A program made the position numbers and the translations under genes. A stretch of DNA of 15,809 bases from Candidatus Saccharimonadota bacterium. GTDB taxonomy: Bacteria > Patescibacteriota > Saccharimonadia > Saccharimonadales > Saccharimonadaceae. The stretch spans positions 1 through 15,809 of the forward strand of contig CAJPPG010000015.1 of the NCBI GenBank assembly GCA_905372495.1, in the 5' to 3' direction. The notes below the pieces were generated by a model, which was given only the letters and a program-made list of their open reading frames with translations, was not told where the DNA came from and searched no databases. Positions 1 to 6,476 of this stretch are shown here, in pieces (the first letter of the stretch is position 1; each line of letters opens with the position of its first letter).

Positions 1-1155
1 CTCATCCTCGGAAAAACGCTTTATGAAAAAATTGTCTAGAATCTCAACCTTAGATTCGCCCTCCTCACCATCTGTTAAATACTTATAAGCATCGATATCT
101 AGTGAAGAAAATTTTAGAAAATTCAAAATACTCAAAAACTCCTCGTATTGACTCTCACTGTTAATCGTTTTTAATTTTTCTCTAGCGGTTTCAAGTTGCT
201 TCAATACATAACTATTTCGGTCTATATCAATAATTGGGATATTGAAGAATTTGGCGTGCTTGACCATCTGCTCAGAGTAAAAACCATCATATGTGATTAG
301 AAAATCTGGCATTAAGCTCTGATTATTTACATCAAAACGCCTAAGAAATACTTCATTATAGGAACTAGTGCTTTTGTAAGCCAACTCATCGAGTGACTCT
401 ACTTCGTACTGACCATCAGATACCGCCATTTCACCAACATTATTTGCCGTCTCACCATCACTTTTATATACACCAATCAGGGTATTTTTCTTGATTTTAC
501 AAAAACCATAAGCCACTCCAAAAAAGCTTGTGGCTGCCCCATGCATGATATTAATCTCACTATCGACATAAGAACAACTCAAAGTATTACTTTTCTCACC
601 CCTACTATCATTCTCCTGATTTACCCAATAATCTGGATTTAAAAGTAAGTTCTGTGATCTAATAAACCCAGTTGAATTAACGTCAGTTTCAGGTGACAAT
701 CGATAATCTACTGTATGTTGCAAAAACCTAATTGGAAAACCAGATAATTTATATACTAAAATTTCATTCAACTGATCTATACTGCCCTTATTATCTATCT
801 CATCAAAAAACATCTTACCATCAGACTCATCGTCAAGCGAAGATTCGTTAGTATTTAAAAAACCCAAAGAAATACCAGGCTCACGCCTAGAAACGGCCAA
901 ATCTAGCTCTGAAAGCGTAGTAAGCTTTGCTTGGAACTCAGCCTCAAGCACTTCATGAATAGACTGCTTGTCAGATTTACGGTTAACAGAATCGGGTGCC
1001 TCAGCTTGGCCAATAAATTCTTTCAGAATTTCAACCATCCGTAATTCATTTTCAAGATAAGAATTAACTGGCTTATTCTCAAGATCAGAGTCATTTTCGA
1101 AATCACTATTCCTACTAAAAACCGAACCTCTCTCAAAATCCTTATCTTTATTCAT
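1..1155 (-). CDS. Hypothetical protein, 5' part only (gene runs off the left edge)
   Basis: Reading the minus strand from an ATG at 1155 gives 385 uninterrupted codons to the window edge, so the C-terminus is missing. I do not recognise the protein. The first ~125 residues are acidic and polar and look disordered or helical. From about 130 there is a folded-looking region: LQHT at 145-148, an S-C-S at 193-195, a glycine/aromatic-rich strand at 206-220, YNEV at 266-269, a hydrophobic strand in PDFLITYDG at 283-291 and IPIIDID at 306-312. No signal peptide or membrane segment is seen, so it is probably cytoplasmic. Its codons are more AT-rich than the neighbouring ribosomal genes. There is no Shine-Dalgarno before the ATG, and a possible -10 lies only a few bases upstream. 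The H, S-x-S and E spacing loosely recalls ADP-ribosyltransferase-like folds, but that is a guess. The open frame is certain; the function is unknown. Confidence 0.85.
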   Translation of the reverse strand, partial: MNKDKDFERGSVFSRNSDFENDSDLENKPVNSYLENELRMVEILKEFIGQAEAPDSVNRKSDKQSIHEVLEAEFQAKLTTLSELDLAVSRREPGISLGFLNTNESSLDDESDGKMFFDEIDNKGSIDQLNEILVYKLSGFPIRFLQHTVDYRLSPETDVNSTGFIRSQNLLLNPDYWVNQENDSRGEKSNTLSCSYVDSEINIMHGAATSFFGVAYGFCKIKKNTLIGVYKSDGETANNVGEMAVSDGQYEVESLDELAYKSTSSYNEVFLRRFDVNNQSLMPDFLITYDGFYSEQMVKHAKFFNIPIIDIDRNSYVLKQLETAREKLKTINSESQYEEFLSILNFLKFSSLDIDAYKYLTDGEEGESKVEILDNFFIKRFSEDE

Positions 1156-1162
1156 AATAACT

Positions 1163-1173
1163 ATTTTACTATA
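1163..1173 (-). promoter_or_regulatory. Possible -10 for the left-edge gene
   Basis: On the minus strand TATAGT (1173-1168) overlaps TAAAAT (1168-1163). Either would place the transcript start within about 0-6 bases of the ATG at 1155. A weak TTGGAT (1198-1193) lies 19 bases before TATAGT. There is no ribosome binding site, so the mRNA may be leaderless. The sequence is AT-rich, so a chance match is possible. Confidence 0.35.
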
Positions 1174-1214
1174 AACAACCGCTAAAATCCCTATCCAAAA
1201 GAACATAGGTAGTC

Positions 1215-1243
1215 TTGCCTAAAATAGTAAAATATGCTATCAT
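1215..1243 (+). promoter_or_regulatory. Promoter of the rplF-rplR-rpsE-rplO unit
   Basis: The -35 TTGCCT (1215-1220) is separated by 17 bases from the -10 TATCAT (1238-1243), which is preceded by TGC, giving an extended -10. The start would be near 1250, leaving a leader of about 24 bases that holds the AAAGGAAG ribosome binding site (1264-1271) of rplF. It implies that this unit is transcribed independently of any upstream ribosomal operon. Confidence 0.6.
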
Positions 1244-1273
1244 CACGAGGATAATATTAATTGAAAGGAAGAT

Positions 1274-1810
1274 ATGAGTCGTATCGGAAAACAACCTGTA
1301 CAGATTCCTGCAGGAGTGACAATCACGGTCGGCGAACAGATTATCACTGTCGCTGGACCTAAAGGTTCACTCGAGGTTCCTGTTCAGGAAAACGTCGTAG
1401 TTAATATCGAAGACGGAAAAGCTATCGTTACTCGTAAAGATGACGAGCCTAAGTCCCGTTCTTGGCATGGTCTACAACGCGCACTTTTGAATAACGCCGT
1501 CATTGGTGTCACTCAAGGCTTTGAAAAGAAGCTTGAGATTAATGGTGTTGGTTATCGTCTTTCAGGCGGACCAAAAGAAATTGAGATGTCTCTCGGTTTC
1601 TCCCATCCTGTTAAATATTCTGCTCCTGAAGGAATAGAATTAAAAACTAACAAGATGGAAATCATCGTTTCTGGCATTGACAAACAAAAAGTTGGTCAAA
1701 CTGCAGCAGAAATTCGCGCCTTCAAGAAACCAGAACCATACAAGGGTAAAGGTATTAAATATGCTGACGAAGTTATTCTCCGTAAGGCAGGAAAGGCAGG
1801 AAAGAAATAA
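1274..1810 (+). CDS. rplF: 50S ribosomal protein L6
   Basis: L6 is a large-subunit protein that binds 23S rRNA near the sarcin-ricin loop and the factor-binding site. The 178-residue product has the normal length and two-lobed pattern: MSRIGKQPV at the N-terminus, the INGVGYRL strand at 89-96, and the family signature PEPYKGKGIKY at 153-163 with a basic tail. The ATG at 1274 follows AAAGGAAG (1264-1271) at good spacing. It is the first gene of its unit here: instead of rpsH, the upstream neighbour is an unrelated divergent gene, so the usual spc order is interrupted. The stop codon shares one base with the start of rplR. Confidence 0.98.
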   Translation: MSRIGKQPVQIPAGVTITVGEQIITVAGPKGSLEVPVQENVVVNIEDGKAIVTRKDDEPKSRSWHGLQRALLNNAVIGVTQGFEKKLEINGVGYRLSGGPKEIEMSLGFSHPVKYSAPEGIELKTNKMEIIVSGIDKQKVGQTAAEIRAFKKPEPYKGKGIKYADEVILRKAGKAGKK

Positions 1811-2139
1811 TGAATAAGGTTTTTCGTGCAAATCGAACCCGTGCTAAAATTCACGGTACGAAGGAGCGTCCTCGTCTCACTGTACATATCAGCAACTTAA
1901 ACGTTACTGCACAAATCATCAATGATGACACCATGACAACACTTGCCTACGCAACAACCGTTGGCAAAAAGATGACTGGAACTATGTCAGAAAAAGCAGC
2001 TCAAATTGGCACCGAAATTGCCAAGTTAGCAAAGAAAGCAAATATCAGCAAGGTTGTTTTCGACCGAGGTTCAAGACTATACGCTGGACGCATGTCTTCA
2101 CTCGCCGAAGCAGCTCGTAAGGAAGGATTGGAGTTCTAA
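1810..2139 (+). CDS. rplR: 50S ribosomal protein L18
   Basis: L18 binds 5S rRNA and forms part of the central protuberance with L5. The 109-residue protein is slightly short for the family, with the shortening at the N-terminus, but keeps the basic start, the RPRLTVHISN strand near residues 20-30, and the C-terminal signature VVFDRGSRLYAGRMSSLAEAARKEG, which is diagnostic. Its ATG overlaps the rplF stop by one base (TAATG), and AGGAAAG in the rplF tail can serve as ribosome binding site, so translation is probably coupled. rpsE follows after one base. Confidence 0.97.
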   Translation: MNKVFRANRTRAKIHGTKERPRLTVHISNLNVTAQIINDDTMTTLAYATTVGKKMTGTMSEKAAQIGTEIAKLAKKANISKVVFDRGSRLYAGRMSSLAEAARKEGLEF

Positions 2140-2140
2140 T

Positions 2141-2791
2141 ATGGCCGACGCAAATACAACTGCTCCAAAGCAACCAAAAGTTGTCAATAAGTCCGGTACT
2201 TTAAAGATGACTGACGAAGTTGCTGCTACCAAGCAGACCCGCGATATGTCAGGTCGACCAATGCGTAAAAACACACGTCGTGACCGCGTAAAAGCCGACA
2301 ACGCACCAAAAGAATTTGAAGAAATCACCATCAATATCGATCGCGTTTCTCGTACCGTCAAAGGCGGTCGCCGTATGCGTTTTAAAGCACTTGTTGCCGT
2401 AGGCAATAAGAAAAACAAAGTTGGTGTTGGTGTAGCAAAAGGTGGTGACGTTACTACCGCCGTACAAAAAGCTGTTCGTGTTGCTAAAAAGAACATGATT
2501 ACCTTCAATATGAACGAAGAAACTATCTGCCATGAAGTTGAAACCAAAACCACTGGCGCACGCGTCTTAATGAAGCCTGCCGCTCCTGGTACTGGTATTA
2601 TCGCTGGCGGTATCGTCCGTTCTATAATCGGCCTCACTGGAGTTAAGAACTTAATTTCAAAATCACTTGGCTCAACCAATAAAGTCAACATTGCTTACGC
2701 CGTTATCGAAGGTCTTAGACAGCAAGTTCCACGTGCAAAATGGAATACTACTATCGAAAAAGGTAAAACCTCCAAAAAGGAGAATAAATAA
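2141..2791 (+). CDS. rpsE: 30S ribosomal protein S5, N-terminally extended
   Basis: S5 helps hold decoding accuracy and contacts 16S rRNA near the mRNA entry site. From the ATG at 2141 the protein has 216 residues, against about 166 in E. coli. The extra length is mainly a basic, polar N-terminal extension of about 55-60 residues. The core is clear: NIDRVSRTVKGGRRMRFKALV at about 65-85, GVGVAKGGDV at 95-104, then the TGIIAGG loop at 151-157 and the STNKVNI segment at 178-184. I chose 2141 because GGAG (2130-2133) is 7 bases upstream and it directly follows the rplR stop. The longer open frame from 2054 would lie inside rplR. The stop shares one base with rplO, and no rpmD (L30) intervenes. 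Confidence 0.97.
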   Translation: MADANTTAPKQPKVVNKSGTLKMTDEVAATKQTRDMSGRPMRKNTRRDRVKADNAPKEFEEITINIDRVSRTVKGGRRMRFKALVAVGNKKNKVGVGVAKGGDVTTAVQKAVRVAKKNMITFNMNEETICHEVETKTTGARVLMKPAAPGTGIIAGGIVRSIIGLTGVKNLISKSLGSTNKVNIAYAVIEGLRQQVPRAKWNTTIEKGKTSKKENK

Positions 2792-3264
2792 TGAAGTATA
2801 ATGAGTTAATCGTTGAGCGCAATACTCGCCCAACCCGCGCCGGTCGTGGTATCGCAGCTGGTCGTGGTAAAACCGCAGGTCGTGGTACTAAAGGTCAGAA
2901 GGCTCGTACAGGTCACCGCAAGATGCCAGCAACCTTCATGGGTGGTCAGCGTGCTCTTATGCAAGCAGTTCCAAAACTTAAAGGCTTCAAATCTCTTCAC
3001 AAGAAAGCAGAGCTTGTCTACACCGACAACCTCAATGGTCTATCCGGTATTGTCGACAACTTCATTCTAGCTGAAGCGAACCTCATCACCAACCCATACG
3101 TCAAAGTAAAGGTAATTACTCGTGGTGAATTGGAAGCTAAACTTGAACTCAAAACTCAATTTGCCAGTAAATCTGCTATTGAGATGATCAAAAAAGCCGG
3201 CGGTAACTTTGTTAAATCAAAGGTACCAGCTCGTCCAAAAGCTGAAAATAAAGTATCAGAATAG
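2791..3264 (+). CDS. rplO: 50S ribosomal protein L15
   Basis: L15 is an early-to-middle assembly protein of the large subunit. The 157-residue product begins with the long Gly/Arg/Lys-rich extended arm typical of the family (about 13-50, including repeated GRG and the TKGQKARTG segment) and ends in the globular domain, where VPKLKGFKS at about 60-68 is recognisable. It starts in the TAATG overlap with rpsE, with AAAAAGGAG (2774-2782) as ribosome binding site. It stops at TAG and is followed nine bases later by a strong hairpin terminator, so the unit ends here and secY is transcribed separately. Confidence 0.97.
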   Translation: MKYNELIVERNTRPTRAGRGIAAGRGKTAGRGTKGQKARTGHRKMPATFMGGQRALMQAVPKLKGFKSLHKKAELVYTDNLNGLSGIVDNFILAEANLITNPYVKVKVITRGELEAKLELKTQFASKSAIEMIKKAGGNFVKSKVPARPKAENKVSE

Positions 3265-3272
3265 ATCATATT

Positions 3273-3302
3273 AAAAATAACCCCTTCCTGGGGTTATTTT
3301 TT
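3273..3302 (+). terminator. Rho-independent terminator after rplO
   Basis: A 12-bp perfect stem (AAAAATAACCCC pairing with GGGGTTATTTTT) around a TTCCT loop runs straight into a T tract. The A-rich left arm would also give a T tract on the opposite strand. It separates the L6-L15 unit from secY. Confidence 0.93.
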
Positions 3303-3312
3303 GTTTACTTTA

Positions 3313-3321
3313 TGATACTAT
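3313..3321 (+). promoter_or_regulatory. Candidate extended -10 of secY
   Basis: TGATACTAT matches the TGnTAnnnT extended -10 pattern. The hexamer 17 bases upstream (GTTATT) is poor and lies inside the terminator stem. An alternative is TTGTTT (3301-3306), 16 bases, then TATAAG (3323-3328). A promoter must lie here because the preceding terminator is strong and secY starts 46 bases beyond it. Confidence 0.5.
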
Positions 3322-3348
3322 ATATAAGTAAATACAAGAGAGGTCCTA

Positions 3349-4764
3349 ATGCATTTCAAGACAATTTTCAAATCCCTAAAAAATAAAGACATGTTAAAAC
3401 GTATTGCCATTGTTTTTGGTATCATTGTTGCATATCGTTTACTTGCACATATTCCAGTACCAATGGGAGATGCAAAAACCTTTAAAGATGCCGTTTCTAA
3501 CCTGATCTCAAAATCCGATTTCTCTGGTTTCTTAAACTTAATATCAGGTGGTGGTCTCGCCTCATTTTCTATTATCCTCGTTGGCCTCTCTCCATATATT
3601 ACTGCTTCTATTATTTTTCAACTACTCACAAAAGCTATCCCAAGTCTTGAAGAACTTTCTGAAGATGGTGAAACTGGTCGTCGCAAAATTAACCAATGGA
3701 CCCGTATGATCACCGTTCCTCTAGCCATTGTTCAATCTATTGCCTATATCTATATCCTTTATCAGTCGATTGCCGCGACTAACACCGTATCATTTGTTCC
3801 AACCACCCGTGATTGGATCCTTTCAATTACCACCATGACTGCAGGTTCGATCATTTTAATGTGGTTAGGTGAGCTGATTACAGAGCAAGGAGTAGGCAAT
3901 GGTATTTCTATGGTTATTTTTGCTAGTATCATTTCTCAATTCCCGACCACAACAGCAAGTCTAACTAATAGTCTATTTGAAACTAAATACGGCACCTTAA
4001 GTCTCTTTGGATGGCTCAATTTACCAGTCAACCCTACGATCTTCTGGACGCTCCTAATTATGGGTCTTGCAATTATTTTCATCCTTTACTGGCTTGTTAA
4101 ACTCAATGAAGCTCAAAGAATCATTACAGTTAATTACGCCAAACGCGTCCATGGGAACAGTACCTATGGTGGCATTAAGTCAATTCTACCAATTAAATTA
4201 ATTGCTGCTGGCGTCGTGCCTGTTATCTTCGCGACGGCCTTCCTCTCTCTACCCTCACTAATTGGCCAACTACTTACCACCATCAAACCAGATAATAATA
4301 TTGGCGCAACTCTCACCTCACTCTTTACTGCACCGAACGCCCAGAACTTCTCTAGGCTATATCCAAATGGCATCACCCCACAGTGGTTCATCTACCCCGC
4401 ACTCTACTTCATCCTCGTTGTACTCTTCACCTACTTCTACACCACCATCATTTTTAACACTAATGAAATCGCTGACAATCTACAAAAACAAGGTGGTTTT
4501 ATCGAGGGAGTCAGGCCAGGAAAGACCACCGCAAAGTATCTTGATAATGTCGTGAATAGGTTAAATCTTTTTGGATCAATTTCACTTGGTCTTATTGCCA
4601 TGCTTCCATTTATTACCGACTATATCTTTATTATTATTACTGGATCGCCTATGGGTCTTTCACTCTCAGGAACTGGACTCCTTATCGTAGTTACCGTAGC
4701 ATTAGAAAATCTTAGGCAAGTCGATTCTCGCGCGCTCATGGTCACTTATGACGATTTTAAGTAA
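3349..4764 (+). CDS. secY: Protein translocase subunit SecY
   Basis: SecY forms the protein-conducting channel of the Sec translocon with SecE and SecG in the cytoplasmic membrane. The 471-residue protein shows the expected ten hydrophobic segments. The first is about 17-35, ending in the conserved RLLAHIPVP, followed by a glycine-rich plug region around 64-72 and SPYITASIIFQLL, then the ITEQGVGNGISM segment and the C-terminal signature with LENLRQVDSRALM. The length is slightly above the E. coli protein. The ATG follows AGAGAGGT (3337-3344). It lies in its usual place after rplO, but a sortase and an acetyltransferase follow instead of adk and map. The gap to the sortase is only 18 bases, so the two are likely co-transcribed. 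Confidence 0.98.
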   Translation: MHFKTIFKSLKNKDMLKRIAIVFGIIVAYRLLAHIPVPMGDAKTFKDAVSNLISKSDFSGFLNLISGGGLASFSIILVGLSPYITASIIFQLLTKAIPSLEELSEDGETGRRKINQWTRMITVPLAIVQSIAYIYILYQSIAATNTVSFVPTTRDWILSITTMTAGSIILMWLGELITEQGVGNGISMVIFASIISQFPTTTASLTNSLFETKYGTLSLFGWLNLPVNPTIFWTLLIMGLAIIFILYWLVKLNEAQRIITVNYAKRVHGNSTYGGIKSILPIKLIAAGVVPVIFATAFLSLPSLIGQLLTTIKPDNNIGATLTSLFTAPNAQNFSRLYPNGITPQWFIYPALYFILVVLFTYFYTTIIFNTNEIADNLQKQGGFIEGVRPGKTTAKYLDNVVNRLNLFGSISLGLIAMLPFITDYIFIIITGSPMGLSLSGTGLLIVVTVALENLRQVDSRALMVTYDDFK

Positions 4765-4782
4765 AACACAAAGGGTGGAAAT

Positions 4783-5475
4783 ATGGCATTATCAACTCCG
4801 AATACAAAACCTCGTATAAGTACAATCATTAAGATAATCTTTTTGATCTGCCTAGCAGGTATTATTGCGAGACTTGCTATTTGGGAAAGCCATTACTATA
4901 AAAGCCAAGAGGGTAAAGAGCGCATCGAACCGCGCACCACTGGTGACATTTCAGCCGATAGTACCAACGTAGATGAAACAATCATCACTAATGATCAAAA
5001 ACAAAGTTATATTGTTGCTGCAGATCAACCACGCTTTTTGAATATTGAAAAAATAGGCATACATAATGCCAGGATTCTCCCCGTTAAAGAAACCAGTTCT
5101 GGTGCCATTGCTGTACCTATTAGCATTTTTGACGTTGGATGGTATACGAAATCAAGCATACCTGGCAAAACTGGCACCACCATCCTTGATGGACATAACG
5201 GCGGCCCAACCATGCAAGGTGTCTTTAAAAACCTTGTCCTTCTTGAAAAAGGCGATCATATAGAAATTGAGATGGGTGATGGCACAAAATATACCTATCA
5301 AGTCTATGATAATAACACATATACTCTTAAAGAGGCCAATCAGAAAATGCACAGTATGCAAGTTTCTCCAGTTAACGGCGTAGAATCGATCAGTATTATT
5401 ACCTGTACAGGAGAGTGGTCCAATCTACAAAGAACCTATCTCTCACGCCAATTTTTAAGAGCAGTTCGAATATAA
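4783..5475 (+). CDS. Sortase (class D/E-like transpeptidase)
   Basis: Sortases are membrane-anchored cysteine transpeptidases that cleave a sorting motif on secreted proteins and join them to the cell envelope or to pilin subunits. The 230-residue protein has one N-terminal membrane segment (about 14-34) and a linker to about 80. The sortase barrel contains H138 in LDGHNGG, C208 in the SIITCTGEW signature (TxTC type), and the closing arginine region RTYLSRQFLRA with R217 or R222 as the catalytic arginine. The catalytic set is complete, so it is probably active outside the membrane. The ATG at 4783 follows AAGGGTGGA. Its place directly after secY suggests linkage of secretion and surface anchoring. 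The class is inferred from motif style only; the substrates are not in this window. Confidence 0.9.
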   Translation: MALSTPNTKPRISTIIKIIFLICLAGIIARLAIWESHYYKSQEGKERIEPRTTGDISADSTNVDETIITNDQKQSYIVAADQPRFLNIEKIGIHNARILPVKETSSGAIAVPISIFDVGWYTKSSIPGKTGTTILDGHNGGPTMQGVFKNLVLLEKGDHIEIEMGDGTKYTYQVYDNNTYTLKEANQKMHSMQVSPVNGVESISIITCTGEWSNLQRTYLSRQFLRAVRI

Positions 5476-5476
5476 T
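5471..5476 (+). promoter_or_regulatory. Possible internal -10 before the acetyltransferase gene
   Basis: TATAAT overlaps the sortase stop codon and lies 16 bases before the acetyltransferase ATG. No convincing -35 stands 17 bases upstream and there is no TG extension, so it may be chance. If real, the transcript would have a leader of under 10 bases. Confidence 0.25.
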
Positions 5477-5491
5477 AGAGCAAAGTAGAAT

Positions 5492-5941
5492 ATGAATGAT
5501 ATTTACATAAGGCCAATGTTCATCGAAGATTATGATGATATCTATAATCTCTGGACTTTAACCAAAGGAATGGGTTTAAATAATTTAGATGATACAAAAA
5601 CTGGGATTAATATCTTCTTGCAACGCAACCCAAATACATGTTTTGTAGCTATTTCGCATAATGAAATTATTGGAACGATTATTTCGGGACATGATGGAAG
5701 ACGAGGCTATATTTATCACACTGCAGTTTCCGAAAAATTTAGAAAGAAAGGAGTCGGGCAAAAACTCGTAACATCGTCACTGGCTGCCTTAAAAAACGAA
5801 GGCATTAATAAAGTCGCCTTGGTTGTCTTCTCCAATAATAATCTCGGTAACCTTTTTTGGGAAAAACTTGGATTCAAAAAACGAGAAGATCTTATTTACC
5901 GAGACAAAGTTATAAACGAAATGGAAAAAATCACTATTTAA
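5492..5941 (+). CDS. GNAT-family N-acetyltransferase
   Basis: This is a 149-residue single-domain acetyltransferase that would transfer an acetyl group from acetyl-CoA to an amine, substrate unknown. The N-terminal strand IRPMFIEDYDDIYNLW (6-21) is typical. The acetyl-CoA pyrophosphate loop is RKKGVGQKL (84-92), matching the R/Q-x-x-G-x-G/A motif, and the C-terminal part N116-NLGNLFWEKLGFKKRED is the usual motif B. A RimI-like or YpeA-like role is possible but not shown. It follows the sortase by 16 bases with only a weak ribosome binding site (CAAAGTAG), and it occupies the slot where adk/map normally lie between secY and infA. No terminator is visible before infA. Confidence 0.88.
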   Translation: MNDIYIRPMFIEDYDDIYNLWTLTKGMGLNNLDDTKTGINIFLQRNPNTCFVAISHNEIIGTIISGHDGRRGYIYHTAVSEKFRKKGVGQKLVTSSLAALKNEGINKVALVVFSNNNLGNLFWEKLGFKKREDLIYRDKVINEMEKITI

Positions 5942-5994
5942 TCACAAGCTTCAAACGATTAATCAAAGTCTACTGGTCAATGCAAAAACCAACA

Positions 5995-6023
5995 TTTACA
6001 TTTTAACTATCTTTTGTTATAAT
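5995..6023 (+). promoter_or_regulatory. Strong promoter of infA and the alpha operon
   Basis: TTTACA (5995-6000), 17-base spacer, TATAAT (6018-6023) with TGT directly before the -10 is close to the sigma-70 consensus and carries the extended -10. The expected start near 6030 leaves a leader of only about 7 bases before the infA ATG. The 53 bases upstream of it show no gene. Confidence 0.85.
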
Positions 6024-6036
6024 TAGCGAGTAATTT

Positions 6037-6258
6037 ATGGTTAGTCAAAAGGAAGTAATTAAACTCGGCGGTACCATCGTCGACGCATTACCAAACACTC
6101 AATTTCGAGTGGAACTTGAGAATGGCCATATTATTATTGCGCACATGAGCGGAAAAATGCGCAAAAACTTTATCCGTCTTGTGCCAGGTGACAAGGTTGA
6201 AGTCGAACTTACCCCTTACGATCTTACTAAGGGGCGCATCAGCTTCCGCCTCAAATAA
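6037..6258 (+). CDS. infA: Translation initiation factor IF-1
   Basis: IF-1 binds the ribosomal A site during initiation together with IF-2 and IF-3. The 73-residue product has the normal length and the single OB-fold pattern: GTIVDALPNTQFRVELENGH at about 12-31, then SGKMRKNFIRLVPGDKVEVEL and the PYDLTKGRISFRLK tail. The ATG has no Shine-Dalgarno sequence upstream (only TAATTT), and the near-consensus promoter puts the transcript start about 7 bases before it, so the mRNA is probably leaderless or almost so. It sits 99 bases before rpmJ, as in many bacterial alpha operons. Confidence 0.97.
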   Translation: MVSQKEVIKLGGTIVDALPNTQFRVELENGHIIIAHMSGKMRKNFIRLVPGDKVEVELTPYDLTKGRISFRLK

Positions 6259-6281
6259 TATCAACCGCTATCTTGGCGAAA

Positions 6282-6313
6282 CTCATAGTCACTTTCCGCT
6301 AGTGAGACTAGAG
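6282..6313 (+). promoter_or_regulatory. Imperfect hairpin in the infA-rpmJ leader
   Basis: In the 99-base gap before rpmJ, CTC-A-TAG-TCACT (6282-6293) can pair with AGTGA-GA-CTA-GAG (6301-6313) around a 7-base loop, giving about 11 pairs with two bulges. It is not followed by a T tract, so it is not a terminator. A ribosomal protein leader, for example an S4-type autoregulatory site, is possible because S4 binds the alpha operon leader in E. coli. That role is inference. Confidence 0.4.
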
Positions 6314-6357
6314 GAGTACCTAAGAATAGTTTAATAAGGAAAGGATTTTTACACACA

Positions 6358-6474
6358 ATGAAAGTACGTGCAAGTGTAAAGAAAATCTCCCCTGATGACA
6401 TTTATGTACGCCGCAAAGGTGTTCTTCGTGTTATCAATAAGAAAAAACCTAAGAATAAGCAAAGGCAGGGTTAA
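6358..6474 (+). CDS. rpmJ: 50S ribosomal protein L36, zinc-free form
   Basis: A 38-residue frame starting MKVRASVKKI and ending KNKQRQG is unmistakably L36, the smallest large-subunit protein, and has the same length as the E. coli protein. Aligned by eye, the four zinc ligands of the classical form (C11, C14, C27, H33) are replaced by S, D, N and N, so it cannot form the zinc ribbon. The ribosome binding site is AAGGA at 6341-6345, a rather long 12 bases from the ATG. It is two bases from rpsM. Its place between infA and rpsM is the usual one. Confidence 0.96.
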   Translation: MKVRASVKKISPDDIYVRRKGVLRVINKKKPKNKQRQG

Positions 6475-6476
6475 GA

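Noticed and set aside
2054..2140. A longer S5 frame starting inside rplR
   Set aside because: It would use a weak non-ATG start overlapping conserved L18 sequence; the ATG at 2141 has GGAG 7 bases upstream and follows the rplR stop directly.
2098..2691. A 197-codon open frame antisense to rpsE
   Set aside because: It mirrors a highly conserved ribosomal gene, has no promoter or ribosome binding site, and its sequence has no recognisable domain; a shadow frame.
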